A stretch of 12,558 bases of DNA from Ignavibacteriales bacterium UBA6490. GTDB lineage: Bacteria; Bacteroidota; Ignavibacteria; Ignavibacteriales; Ignavibacteriaceae. Position 1 is the stretch's first letter. Every line of letters begins with the position of its first letter. Positions 1-9,682 of the stretch are shown piece after piece. Both the position numbers and the translations under genes were made by a program. The notes below the pieces were generated by a model, which saw nothing but the letters and a program-made list of their open reading frames with translations, searched no databases and was not told where the DNA came from. The DNA lies in the NCBI GenBank assembly GCA_002435365.1, contig DJMM01000042.1, positions 24,134 to 36,691 on the forward strand. The letters run 5' to 3'.

Positions 1-5
1 TACAA

Positions 6-13
6 TATTTTTG
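6..13 (+). promoter_or_regulatory. Candidate -7 promoter element (TAnnTTTG) of the activase gene
   Basis: TATTTTTG fits the TAnnTTTG -7 consensus known for primary sigma factors of Bacteroidota. Transcription would begin near base 18, giving a leader of about 65 bases. The matching -33 element would fall outside the window and cannot be checked. An eight-base match in AT-rich DNA can arise by chance, so this is only suggestive. Confidence 0.3.
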
Positions 14-84
14 TATCTTAAAATAAACAGTTGGGCTGTTTTCGAAGCAGCAATCCGGTCTAAGATTCTGAATATTATCTTTAT

Positions 85-3000
85 ATGAAAAGTTCGGTCG
101 GCATCTGTATAGGTGCTTCTACAATCAGTTTTGTGAGATTGGATGAGAGCAGTTCCGGTCTATTAAAAATCGGAGACACTCTTTCCGTTACGCATAACGG
201 TTCCCCGCAGGATCTGTTCCGGGAAAGTTTTATTAAATTCAATCCGCACATGCTTCCGGCGGTAATAACCGGGCGAAAATTCAGAAGCATAATTAACCTG
301 CGCTCTATTTCTGAACCGGAGGCAACCGAGCTGGCTTTCGGTTATGTAAAAAAAAGATTTGCATCGGGAAACGGGAATGCGGCGTTTTCAGCTGTGGCAA
401 GTCTGGGGGCTGAAACATTCATTATCTACACTCTCGATGAAGAGCACAAAATATCAAACCTGATTGCAAAGAATCAGTGTGCTTCCGGTACCGGCGAGTT
501 TTTTCTCCAGCAGATCAAGCGGATGGATATCGGTCTTGCCGAAGTTCTTGAAACGGCAAAGGACGCTTTTCCCTACAAGGTTTCCGGAAGATGTTCGGTG
601 TTCTGTAAATCCGACTGCACACACGCACTTAACAAGGGAAAACCGAAAAGCGAGGTGGCTTCGGGTCTTGCATTAATGATGACCGAAAAAATTGAAGAGC
701 TGCTTGAAGGTGTCCCTGAAGGAAAAGTACTACTTGTAGGGGGAGTTACTCAGAATAACCTGGTAATGGATTTTCTCAGTAAAAAGCGTAGCGGCCTTGA
801 GATACCGGAAGAGGCTGTTTATTTTGAAGCTCTGGGTGCTGCGGTATATGCTCACTCCAACAAAGCAGAAAATTTAACTTCTCTTGAAAATCTTTTTGTG
901 GAGAAAGAAACTTCCTTTGTTTTCCATCCGCCTTTAAAGGAATTCAGAAACAAAGTCCGTTTCTGCGAAATGGAGTCGGGACATGCACAGGACGGTGATA
1001 AATGCATTTTGGGTCTCGATGTCGGTTCTACTACAACAAAAGCGGTTATTATACGCATAGCCGATAATAAAATTATCGGGAAAGTATATCTTTATACACT
1101 TGGTAATCCGGTAAAAGCGGCAAAAGAATGTTACTCGGAGCTGATAAGACAGATACCGCAGAAGATAAATATCGTGGGTCTGGGAACAACCGGTTCCGGA
1201 AGGCATATTGCGGGGCTTCATGCTTTAACCACCGAAATAATTAATGAAATAATAGCTCATGCCACTGCCGCCATCTACTTTGATCCTGATGTTGATACCA
1301 TTTATGAGATCGGTGGGCAGGATGCAAAATATACATTTATTGTCAACAAGGTGCCCGCAGATTATGCGATGAACGAGGCTTGCTCAGCCGGCACAGGCTC
1401 TTTTATTGAAGAAGCTGCATTTGAAGCACTGGGAGTAAAAGTAACAGATATTGAAGCAATGGCCTTAAAGGGAAACCACCCTCCGAATTTCAGCGACCAG
1501 TGCTCTACTTTCATAAGCTCCGATATCAAGACTGCTCTTCATGAAAACATATCAAGAGAGGATGTTGTTGCCGGTATAGTTTATTCGATCTGTCTTAATT
1601 ATGTGAACCGCGTAAAGGGAACAAGACAGTCTGGTGAAAAGATTTTTATGCAGGGAGGGGTTTGTTACAACAAAGCGGTTCCGGTTGCAATGGCTGCTCT
1701 CACGGGATCCGAAATCATTGTTCCCCCCGAGCCCGGCCTGATGGGTGCTTTCGGTGTTGCGCTTGAAGTAAAAAACAAGATGGAACTGGGTCTTGTTGCC
1801 GAAAAGGAATTCTCCCTTGAAGAACTTGCGGGAAGAGAGGTTTTGTATAAAAAGCCGTTTATCTGCCGGGGCGGAAAAGAGAAGTGCGACAGAAAATGCG
1901 AAATAAATTTAATTGAGGTGATGGGGAAAAATTACCCCTTCGGAGGAGCCTGCAATAAATATTATAATCTGGTTTATCACAAATCGTATCATTCGGAAAA
2001 GTTTGATTATATAAAAAGAAGAAACGATCTTATATTCGGCAAATATGCCCCCCCGGCACAATTACCGGATGACGCTGTAAGCATCGGAATTAACAGATCA
2101 TTTCATACCCATACCGTGTTTCCTTTGTATTACAACTTCTTTACTTCGCTTGGTATTAAAGTAGTTCTTTCAGATGAGGTTGAAGATACACGGCAGAGAG
2201 AACTTACTTCCTTCTGTTATCCATGCCAGCTGTCAATAGGGTTATTCCAGAATCTGCTGAACAAAAAACCGGATTACTATTTTGTTCCACAGGTACTTGA
2301 AATGTATGTGGAGGATGCGAAGTACCACCGGCTGGATTTCAATTCAAGCTGTGCATTTGTTGGTGAAGAGCCGCTCTTCCTGAGGCAGGCTTTTAAGGAT
2401 TATGAGTTAAACGGACAGTTCATTATGCCGGTCCTTAATTTTGCCAATGGTTATGGATCCCAGGAGGAAAAATTTCTGCTTATTGCCTCGCAGGTCGGAA
2501 TAGCAGATAAGGCCGGGATAAAAAAAGCATATAATTATGCAGTCAGAATGCAGCAGGCATATCATAATGAAATGTTTGCAATGGGAGAAGAGTTTCTGGA
2601 TATGCTGAAAGAAAATCCCGATGCGGTTGGCATGGTCCTGGTCGGCAGACCATATAATTCATATACTCATACCGCCAACAAGGGAATACCCCAGAAATTT
2701 GCAAGCCGCGGGGTATATGTGCTGCCATTCGACATGTTTGATTACCGAAAGGAAACGGTTGATGAAGACCAGTTTTGGGAGGGATCAAAAAAAATATTAA
2801 AAGCTGCAAAGATAATTAAACAGCACCCCCAGCTTTATGCAACCTACATATCGAATTTTTCATGCGCACCGGATTCAATGACAATCCCGCAGTTCAGAAC
2901 AATAATGGGCAGTAAGCCCTCTCTTACCCTTGAACTTGACGGACATACTGCTGATGCAGGTATAAATACCAGGATTGATGCCGCTCTCGACATTATCCAG

Positions 3001-4407
3001 AATTACAGAAAGCTTAATGAAAACAAAAAAATCAGCGCTTCGGATAACTTTGTGGCTGCAAAAATTCAGTTCTCTGCTTTAGACACATATTTTATTTCTT
3101 CAGGGGGAGAGAAAATTCCGCTGACCGATAAAAGAGTGGTGGTTATAGTTCCTTCTATCGGAGATTTATGCGTTGAATATTTTGCTGCCGGAATGAGAAG
3201 TCAGGGTATAAATACAATTGCGCTGCCCGAGGGAAACAATGAAATATTAAAATACGGAAGAGCAAATGCAACGGGAAAAGAATGTCTGCCATTAATATTG
3301 ATCGCCGGTTCTTTAATTGATTACCTGGAAAACAAATGGGATGAAAAAAGCTTTGTAGTAATGCTTATTGTGCAGGGTGCGGGGAACTGCCGGCTGGGTC
3401 AGTATCCTGTTTTTCTAAGGAATTTAATTTTAAGAAAGAAGCTTAGGAATGTTGCGGTGCTTCCCCTGATGAACGAAGACGGTTTCGCAGGCTTCGGACC
3501 GCATTTTGCATTAAGAGCAGTGCAGAATATACTTGCAGCAGATGTTCTTGACGACATTCGATCGGGAATTATGGCTCACGCCGAAGATCCGGTGCAGGGA
3601 CTGAAAATATTCAGGGAAGAGTTTGTGCGCCTGCTTCAGGCCGAGGAAATACGTCCAACAGAGATTTATAAAGACCTGAAAATATTTGCAAAGAATATAA
3701 AAGCAAGAGTCCCGGCTAAAAAGAGCATAAAGGAAGCAAAATACATTGCCCTGGTCGGAGAAATATATGTAAGACGGGATCATTTCTCACACCGCTTTCT
3801 TAACCGCCGCTTTGCAGAAAAAGGATTTATTCTTAAAGATGCCTATATAACCGAATGGCTTTTTTATGTTGATTACCTGCTGTCGCTAAAACTTCTTGAA
3901 CCGGATACTTCATTCAGGAAAAAATATGAAAGGTTTATCAGGCAGATGTTTATGAGGCTGGCGGAATATAGGATTAAAAAAACTCTTGAGCGCTCCGGTT
4001 ATTATGAATATTCACGTACCGATATAGAAAAACTAATAAACCACAGCCGTCATATTGTGCCTGTCGATTGTAAGGGAGAGCCCGGATTAACGCTGGGCGT
4101 AGCGCTGGCCGAAACAATAGAAAAATACTGCGGTGTGGTAAACCTCGGACCTTTCGGATGTATGCCGACACGCTTTTCTGAATCGGTAACCGTTCCTGAA
4201 ATGACGATTGAAAATAAAATCCATGCTAAACGACTGAACAACCATTCATATGATCTTCCACCCGTCTTCAACAGAAAGATGAACATACCTTTCCTGACTA
4301 TCGAGACAGATGGAAATGTTTATCCCCAGGCTACCGAAGCAAAAATAGAAACATTCCTGATGCAGGCAGAAAAGACTTCCAAATTGATGAAGGAGACAAG
4401 AAAATAA
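85..4407 (+). CDS. Fused 2-hydroxyacyl-CoA dehydratase activase (two ASKHA ATPase modules plus DUF2229/dehydratase-like region)
   Basis: This 1440-residue protein belongs to the large acyl-CoA dehydratase activase-related family (BcrAD/BadFG-type ATPase plus DUF2229). Relatives use ATP hydrolysis to drive low-potential electron transfer from one iron-sulphur protein to another, in the cytoplasm of anaerobes. The first ATPase module (about 1-285) has a CASGTG motif at C132, a C170/C174/C178 cluster and GGVTQN at 219-224. The second (about 306-570) is canonical: GLDVGSTTTK at 310-319, GLGTTGSGR at 365-373, IGGQDAKY at 409-416, C433 in CSAGTG, C473, and QGGVCYN at 523-529. The C132/C170 and C433/C473 spacings match the cysteine pair that holds the inter-subunit [4Fe-4S] cluster in HgdC-type activators. 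A cysteine-rich linker follows (C594, C601, C605, C623), then a DUF2229/HgdB-like region from about 666 with C711 and C714 (CYPC), C927, C1067, C1102 and C1359. The first module lacks the phosphate-loop aspartate (C8 at that place) and may be a weak or inactive ATPase. The length is typical of the fused family. The ATG has no clear ribosome binding site, but GICIGAST begins at once, so the start is plausible. The true substrate is unknown, and no dehydratase pathway genes are nearby. Confidence 0.92.
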   Translation: MKSSVGICIGASTISFVRLDESSSGLLKIGDTLSVTHNGSPQDLFRESFIKFNPHMLPAVITGRKFRSIINLRSISEPEATELAFGYVKKRFASGNGNAAFSAVASLGAETFIIYTLDEEHKISNLIAKNQCASGTGEFFLQQIKRMDIGLAEVLETAKDAFPYKVSGRCSVFCKSDCTHALNKGKPKSEVASGLALMMTEKIEELLEGVPEGKVLLVGGVTQNNLVMDFLSKKRSGLEIPEEAVYFEALGAAVYAHSNKAENLTSLENLFVEKETSFVFHPPLKEFRNKVRFCEMESGHAQDGDKCILGLDVGSTTTKAVIIRIADNKIIGKVYLYTLGNPVKAAKECYSELIRQIPQKINIVGLGTTGSGRHIAGLHALTTEIINEIIAHATAAIYFDPDVDTIYEIGGQDAKYTFIVNKVPADYAMNEACSAGTGSFIEEAAFEALGVKVTDIEAMALKGNHPPNFSDQCSTFISSDIKTALHENISREDVVAGIVYSICLNYVNRVKGTRQSGEKIFMQGGVCYNKAVPVAMAALTGSEIIVPPEPGLMGAFGVALEVKNKMELGLVAEKEFSLEELAGREVLYKKPFICRGGKEKCDRKCEINLIEVMGKNYPFGGACNKYYNLVYHKSYHSEKFDYIKRRNDLIFGKYAPPAQLPDDAVSIGINRSFHTHTVFPLYYNFFTSLGIKVVLSDEVEDTRQRELTSFCYPCQLSIGLFQNLLNKKPDYYFVPQVLEMYVEDAKYHRLDFNSSCAFVGEEPLFLRQAFKDYELNGQFIMPVLNFANGYGSQEEKFLLIASQVGIADKAGIKKAYNYAVRMQQAYHNEMFAMGEEFLDMLKENPDAVGMVLVGRPYNSYTHTANKGIPQKFASRGVYVLPFDMFDYRKETVDEDQFWEGSKKILKAAKIIKQHPQLYATYISNFSCAPDSMTIPQFRTIMGSKPSLTLELDGHTADAGINTRIDAALDIIQNYRKLNENKKISASDNFVAAKIQFSALDTYFISSGGEKIPLTDKRVVVIVPSIGDLCVEYFAAGMRSQGINTIALPEGNNEILKYGRANATGKECLPLILIAGSLIDYLENKWDEKSFVVMLIVQGAGNCRLGQYPVFLRNLILRKKLRNVAVLPLMNEDGFAGFGPHFALRAVQNILAADVLDDIRSGIMAHAEDPVQGLKIFREEFVRLLQAEEIRPTEIYKDLKIFAKNIKARVPAKKSIKEAKYIALVGEIYVRRDHFSHRFLNRRFAEKGFILKDAYITEWLFYVDYLLSLKLLEPDTSFRKKYERFIRQMFMRLAEYRIKKTLERSGYYEYSRTDIEKLINHSRHIVPVDCKGEPGLTLGVALAETIEKYCGVVNLGPFGCMPTRFSESVTVPEMTIENKIHAKRLNNHSYDLPPVFNRKMNIPFLTIETDGNVYPQATEAKIETFLMQAEKTSKLMKETRK

Positions 4408-4489
4408 TTCCCTGCGGCGCGGCTTGCAGATGCTCCCGTTTTCTAAAGCAAACCAAAGACACTAATAATTAACCTGAGGGGTTCTGGGA

Positions 4490-7270
4490 TCAGTTGTCAA
4501 CAAGTACGGCAAAGGGAAGTGTTTTAAAGATAACGCCCGTATCAAGCGTTTCTCCGGTTACTATTTCTTCGCCCGTAAATAAATTTCTTAGCTTTCTTTT
4601 TTCACTAATAGTAATATTTGTCCCCTGCCAGATCTCCGGACTGTAGTGACCGCCCGATGTTAATATATTTGTAAAAAATCTTCCGGAAAGAATAACCGCA
4701 TATTTGTCTTCATGTTTTCTGGCAAATCCGATGATATTGTTTTTTAAACTTCCCACGGCATAAAGCGGAATATATTCCCCCTTTGAATACAGATCGGGAT
4801 TTTTGTTTCTTTCCTGCAGCAGCACATATGTTAAATACAGTTTAATCTTACCCGGGGCTGGTTCTTTCAGCAGATTAAGCACATCAACACTGCCTTTTTC
4901 GTTAAGTTCATTAATAATTCCGTTTAAATATTTTTTTCTTGTCTCATAATCTACGGGTGCTCTGTTGTCGGGATCCACAAGGGACAGGTTCCAAAGTTCC
5001 GATCCCTGATAAATATCCGGTACACCCGGAGACAGAAACTTGATTATGGTTTGTGAAACAGAGTTATAAACCCCGTAAGCCGATATCTTTTTAATAAAGG
5101 GATTAAAATCCTCAAGGAATTTACTGCCTCCCGTCAGTATTGCCCCGACAAATTGTGTAAACGCAGCTTCATATTCTTCATCCGGTTTTATCCATGCTGT
5201 ATGTACCTTGGCTTCTCTTACTGCTTTAATAATAAAATTCTTCATTCTCTCTTTAAAGACTGGAATTTCATCTTCGCTGAAGGGAAATGATCCCACAATG
5301 CTCTGGTAAAGGAAATACTCGTCATTCCTGTCGGGTGCGTTTACCTGGCCGACGGTTTTCTTCTCTCTCTTATTAATTTTATTCCACAGTCTTACCTTTT
5401 CGTCCCATTCCTCCGGTATTTCCGACAGAACATTCAGTCTTGCCCTTGCATCTTCACCGCGTTTTGTATCATGTGTTGAGGAAGCATTCATTGAGTGAGG
5501 CCATCTTTCCAGTCTCCCGATATTAAAATTATGAAAGTCTTCGGGTCGAACGCCGAACCGTTCCGGATTGCAGCCCACTTCATTAATGGATATGAAGCGG
5601 TTATATACATAAAATGTTGTGTCCTCAAATCCCTTAGCCATAAGCGGACCGGTCAGCTGCTGAAACCTCATAATGAAATCGAGAGCCCGTTTCTTCTGTT
5701 CGTCTGAAATCTGTTCGTGGAAATTGAGCTTGAGTATGCTGCCGATATACTCAATCTCATTTGTAAAGCGCGGATTATCCTTTTTTGCTTTATTAATGAC
5801 GTAATCAATATATCCCTTATCCTGTTCGCTGTAATCTTTCTCTGTAATATATGTCCTGTAGACAGGAAAGAAAGTAAGAATTTCTTCAAGTGCGGCTTTC
5901 AATCCGACCATAGTAATATCAATTCCATAGCGGTCGCTGCTTGAAATCGCTTCGATTAAATAAGCAAGTTTTTCAACCTCACCCGCCATTCTTGTGCGTA
6001 TAATAAGTCTTTTCTTATCATTGGCCACTTCACTGCTGTTAATAAGTTTTCTGATATATCGCTGGTACACGGAATTTACTGTTTTCAGGTTTTCCGGATT
6101 TACGAAAAGTCCATTAAGATAATTCAGGTATTCATATCCGGTGGAGCCGTCAACGGGCCAGCTTACTGGAAGATTTTCATCATCCGCCAGAATTTTTTCT
6201 ACAATGATATACAGGTCACTATTCATGTCTCTCAGTTTTTCCAGGTAAGCGGCGGGATCATATAATCCGTCTACATGATCAATCCTTAAACCGGTTATTT
6301 CCTTTTCATTAACCAGTTTACTGATCAGGACATGGGTTCTTTTAAATACCTGCTCGTCTTCCATTCTAAGGGAAATAAGCTCGTTTATATTGAAAAATCT
6401 CCGGTAGTTTATTTCCTCAACCGCAACTTTCCAATAGCACAACCTGAAATTTTGTGTGCTAAGAATATTGTTCAGAAGATCAAAAGAAGCGGGGTTTCCG
6501 GGTATTCCGTTCAGATCGCCGATTGTTTTATTAATTGTATTTCTTATGAACGGGTTATCAGAGTATAATTCCCACAGAATTTCTTTGATAAACATTATCT
6601 GGTAATATCTTTCGTTTAACTCCTCCGCCGATGGAAGAGCGCGCAGGAAATACACCACACCCAGATATTTAATTATATCCGGATTTTCCCTTCCAAGCGC
6701 AGAAACAAGATCATTTAATCCAAACGAAAGGATCTCGGCATATGTTTCGATTTTCAGCGGGAGCCTGTTTTCATAATAGCTTACTGAAAAGCCCGAAGAA
6801 TCATAGCTCAGTTTAATCTCACCGGCTTCAAGACATTCCCTGTACAGTTTGCCCAAAAACGGAGCAAGTATTCTGTTCCGTACGCTTAGGTGCGGGTGAT
6901 CCCAGTCTATATCAAAAAAGTTATAATAACGCGAGTTCTTTCCGTTTTCCAGAAGATCGGTAAGCATCTGGTTTTCGCTGCTGTATGCCATGTGGTTAGG
7001 TACTATATCCTGCAGCCAGCCGAATCCGTAAGCCTTTATCCCCTTCTTAAATTTCGCAAAATCATCCGCTGAACCCAGTTCCGGATTTATTTCAGCGGGT
7101 TCAACAACATCATAACCATGAACACTGCCTTTTTTAGCATGCCATATGGGCGAGGCATATATGCAAGTTAATCCCAGTGCGTGCAGATAGCTGAAAATTT
7201 CAACGGCAGAATTAAAAGTAAAATCTTTATTAAACTGCAGTCTGTATGCGGCATTAGGTATCTTCTTCAT
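4490..7270 (-). CDS. treY: Malto-oligosyltrehalose synthase TreY (GH13, EC 5.4.99.15)
   Basis: TreY is an intramolecular transglucosylase that converts the reducing-end alpha-1,4 bond of a maltooligosaccharide to alpha,alpha-1,1, giving maltooligosyltrehalose in the cytoplasm. The 926-residue sequence opens with the family signature (AAYRLQF at about 7-13, then YASPIWHAKKGSVHGYD at about 38-54) and has DIVPNH at 88-93. The GH13 catalytic residues can be assigned as nucleophile D331 in GLRIDHVDG, acid/base E358 in IIVEKIL, and transition-state stabiliser D601 in STHDTKRGED. The length lies at the upper end of the usual range, and no break is seen. The ATG overlaps the TGA of the upstream GH57 gene as ATGA, which indicates translational coupling. 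Only a weak GAAAG lies before it, inside the upstream gene. It is the last gene of the treZ-GH57-treY operon and supplies the substrate for TreZ. No convincing terminator follows it in the 82-base convergent gap. Confidence 0.97.
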   Translation of the reverse strand: MKKIPNAAYRLQFNKDFTFNSAVEIFSYLHALGLTCIYASPIWHAKKGSVHGYDVVEPAEINPELGSADDFAKFKKGIKAYGFGWLQDIVPNHMAYSSENQMLTDLLENGKNSRYYNFFDIDWDHPHLSVRNRILAPFLGKLYRECLEAGEIKLSYDSSGFSVSYYENRLPLKIETYAEILSFGLNDLVSALGRENPDIIKYLGVVYFLRALPSAEELNERYYQIMFIKEILWELYSDNPFIRNTINKTIGDLNGIPGNPASFDLLNNILSTQNFRLCYWKVAVEEINYRRFFNINELISLRMEDEQVFKRTHVLISKLVNEKEITGLRIDHVDGLYDPAAYLEKLRDMNSDLYIIVEKILADDENLPVSWPVDGSTGYEYLNYLNGLFVNPENLKTVNSVYQRYIRKLINSSEVANDKKRLIIRTRMAGEVEKLAYLIEAISSSDRYGIDITMVGLKAALEEILTFFPVYRTYITEKDYSEQDKGYIDYVINKAKKDNPRFTNEIEYIGSILKLNFHEQISDEQKKRALDFIMRFQQLTGPLMAKGFEDTTFYVYNRFISINEVGCNPERFGVRPEDFHNFNIGRLERWPHSMNASSTHDTKRGEDARARLNVLSEIPEEWDEKVRLWNKINKREKKTVGQVNAPDRNDEYFLYQSIVGSFPFSEDEIPVFKERMKNFIIKAVREAKVHTAWIKPDEEYEAAFTQFVGAILTGGSKFLEDFNPFIKKISAYGVYNSVSQTIIKFLSPGVPDIYQGSELWNLSLVDPDNRAPVDYETRKKYLNGIINELNEKGSVDVLNLLKEPAPGKIKLYLTYVLLQERNKNPDLYSKGEYIPLYAVGSLKNNIIGFARKHEDKYAVILSGRFFTNILTSGGHYSPEIWQGTNITISEKRKLRNLFTGEEIVTGETLDTGVIFKTLPFAVLVDN

Positions 7271-9681
7271 ACGCTTTCATGTAGACTGATCGTGAGTAAT
7301 TTCTCAAGTTCTGAAAATCCGGACAGCCACTGTTCGTTTCGTCCTTCAATATTAATTGCATTATCCCGCATGTAATAGAAGAGGATATTCTGTGCGTTGG
7401 ACAGGTCAAGCTCAAGTCCAAGCTCTTTCAGCACGGTTAATAAAATGTTGAGCTCGTTCAGCAGCCTAAAATTATCCTGCTCTTCGGTGAATTTCTGCAT
7501 TAATACAGAAATTCTTTTAGTGGCGAAATAACCGAGCAGCTTTTTATCAAGCTCAACATTCCACTTTACCGCTTCTCTTGAAAGATTCTGAAGTTCCTCC
7601 ACATTAATGAGGTCGGGACTTTCAAGCATCTTTCTGAAATCCGTATTAATAATAAATTCTATTGCGGTGGTTAAGGCTTTCGGCAGAGGGGTTCCGGTAT
7701 CCAGCATAGCCAGCATCATCGGATAATGATTCTGATACAGCTGACGGTAATTTATTTCAATGGCATCCAGTGTTTCCCTCATAAGCATGTTAAATACTTT
7801 CCTGCTTTCATCCTTAAACAGGTGCCATAGACTGTAGCTGTGAGTGCCGTAATGCTTGTCGATTAGCAGAATAATTTCACTTACGTTAAGTTTTCTGAAT
7901 GCCCGCCTAAGCTCATTCTTCATTTTTGTATACTGTTCCGGGGAGCGGCTTTCCCGCACTCCGCCATTAAGATTATGGTCCCCAAGATGAAAAAATGAAT
8001 GCGTTATCAGCTGGGCCTCATGGGTTATCTGGGATCTCATCCGCGAACGGCCTATTGCAAGACTAACCTTACCGGCTGTAAGTTTTTCATAATCTTCCGA
8101 GAATATTTCATAGCAGAATATTTTTGACTCCGCTGAATAATCCTTAAATAGGGCAGAAACAGCATAATGTGCTGCCACACGCATAAGATCTATAACCGCT
8201 GGTTTAATATAGTTTTCATAAACAAAGGCGCCGTTGCCGATATTGGGAATATTGCTTATAATTTTTTCAAGCCGTCTTATATACTCGGGCTCGAGATCCG
8301 AACCGGTTAACTCTCTCACCAGCTGAATAACCCTTGCCGCATACAATATTACCTGCACTGTTTCAATTCCTGAAATTTCATCAAAGAACCATCCGCAGCT
8401 TGTATACATCAGCATGGTATGACGCTGCATTTCCAGCAATTTAAGTATTGCAACCAAATCCTTTTCGTTGCTGCTTTTAATTCCGTTGTCTTTCAAAAAG
8501 CGGGTAATGTTATCCCCGTTTCTGTCAAGGATTACTTTTACATAATTGTTCCTGGCGCCCCATGGATCCCCTGAAAATTTCGCCATTTCTTTTTCATAAA
8601 CTGCGGCGGCGGAGTCCCTTAGCCAGTCCATTGACTGCCTGAGCGGTTCTCTCCATTCCTGGTTCCAGTCCGGATGACCCGCGCTGCATCCGCAGCTGCT
8701 TCTCCATCTTTCAATGCCGTGTACACAGCTCCAGGAAGTGTTTTCAAATATTTTAACCTCCCATTCCGGCGGAAATCTTTCCAGGTATTCACCGTACACC
8801 GTAATCTTTGCAAGGTTATTTGATTCTAAATAGCTCAGGCAGTAAGCAAGCGCCATTTCTCCCTGTTTCTGGTGATGACCATATGTTTCTCCGTCTGTGG
8901 CAACATGAACAAGCTGGGCGCTCTCGTCTTTATCATCAAATGTCTCGATTAACCTGTTTGCCATGCTTTCACCGTTTTTAAGTAATTCGCCAAAAGCAAG
9001 GTCCTGCGAAACCGGACCATCGTAGAAGAAAAGAGTTATTCTTTTTCCGGAGGGAAGTTTACATAAATATGGTCTCTTGGGATCGATCCTGGAATCCCCC
9101 ACATCGGTCCATTGCTTGGCTTTAGGGGGTTTCACTTTATGCGCCTGCCGCGGGGCCAGTATGGTAAATTTAATTTCATGTTTTGCAAGAATTTCAAGAG
9201 TTTCAATGTCAACAGCAGTTTCCGCAAGCCACATTCCCTCCGGCCGACGTCTGAAACGAGAAACAAAATCCTCAATTCCCCATATTACCTGTGTTTCTTT
9301 ATCGCGGGTATTGTTAAGCGGCATGATGGTGTGGTTGTAAACCTGGGCAATTGCAGAACCATGACCGGAAAAATTTTTTATGCTTTCTTTATCTGCTGCG
9401 AGAATCCCGGAGTATACCTCGGGCGCATTCGTCTCAAGCCAGCTAAGGAGGGTGGGGCCAAAGTTAAAGCTGATTTTAGAATAATTATTGACTATATCGA
9501 TTACTGTTGAGTTGTTCTGCAGTATCCTTGCATTCATGTTCGGATGATAGCACTCTGCTGATATCCTTTCATTCCAGTCCCTGTAAGGATAAGCAGAATC
9601 CTGCACTTCAATTGCCTCCAGCCATGGGTTTTCCCGCGGAGGCTGATAAAAATGTCCATGAATGCAAATATATTTTTCCAA
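7267..9681 (-). CDS. Glycoside hydrolase family 57 protein with DUF3536-type C-terminal region
   Basis: This is a predicted cytoplasmic alpha-glucan-active enzyme of 804 residues. GH57 includes alpha-amylases, amylopullulanases, branching enzymes and 4-alpha-glucanotransferases, and the sequence does not settle which applies. Motifs visible from the chosen start are HGHFYQPPRENPW at 8-20, SGHGSAIAQ at 105-113, MWLAETAVD at 150-158 with E154 as the expected nucleophile, ATDGETYGHH at 261-270 with D263 as the expected acid/base, and HGIERWRSSCGC at 321-332. About 470 mostly helical-looking residues follow, consistent with the DUF3536 architecture of COG1449 proteins. No signal peptide is seen. 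I chose TTG at 9681 because a GGAG lies 7 bases upstream and the conserved HGHFYQP motif begins seven residues later. The reading frame is open to 9849, but that extension lies wholly inside treZ and does not resemble the family. The gene starts 1 base after the treZ stop and ends overlapping treY. Its place between treZ and treY suggests that it trims, branches or remodels glucan for the trehalose pathway; that role is inferred. Confidence 0.9.
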   Translation of the reverse strand: MEKYICIHGHFYQPPRENPWLEAIEVQDSAYPYRDWNERISAECYHPNMNARILQNNSTVIDIVNNYSKISFNFGPTLLSWLETNAPEVYSGILAADKESIKNFSGHGSAIAQVYNHTIMPLNNTRDKETQVIWGIEDFVSRFRRRPEGMWLAETAVDIETLEILAKHEIKFTILAPRQAHKVKPPKAKQWTDVGDSRIDPKRPYLCKLPSGKRITLFFYDGPVSQDLAFGELLKNGESMANRLIETFDDKDESAQLVHVATDGETYGHHQKQGEMALAYCLSYLESNNLAKITVYGEYLERFPPEWEVKIFENTSWSCVHGIERWRSSCGCSAGHPDWNQEWREPLRQSMDWLRDSAAAVYEKEMAKFSGDPWGARNNYVKVILDRNGDNITRFLKDNGIKSSNEKDLVAILKLLEMQRHTMLMYTSCGWFFDEISGIETVQVILYAARVIQLVRELTGSDLEPEYIRRLEKIISNIPNIGNGAFVYENYIKPAVIDLMRVAAHYAVSALFKDYSAESKIFCYEIFSEDYEKLTAGKVSLAIGRSRMRSQITHEAQLITHSFFHLGDHNLNGGVRESRSPEQYTKMKNELRRAFRKLNVSEIILLIDKHYGTHSYSLWHLFKDESRKVFNMLMRETLDAIEINYRQLYQNHYPMMLAMLDTGTPLPKALTTAIEFIINTDFRKMLESPDLINVEELQNLSREAVKWNVELDKKLLGYFATKRISVLMQKFTEEQDNFRLLNELNILLTVLKELGLELDLSNAQNILFYYMRDNAINIEGRNEQWLSGFSELEKLLTISLHESV

Positions 9682-9682
9682 C

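Noticed and set aside
1..84. End of an upstream gene
   Set aside because: No frame here looks like the tail of a gene; the stretch is AT-rich and too short to judge.
4412..4442. Possible terminator hairpin after the activase gene (CTGC...GCAG followed by GTTTT)
   Set aside because: The stem is only 4 standard pairs plus two G-U pairs, and the short T run is not adjacent. On the opposite strand the wobble pairs are lost. No terminator can be supported for either convergent transcript.
9112..9510. 132-codon forward open frame opposite the GH57 gene
   Set aside because: It is antisense to strongly conserved GH57 motifs, has no recognisable product and no ribosome binding site; it is a shadow frame.
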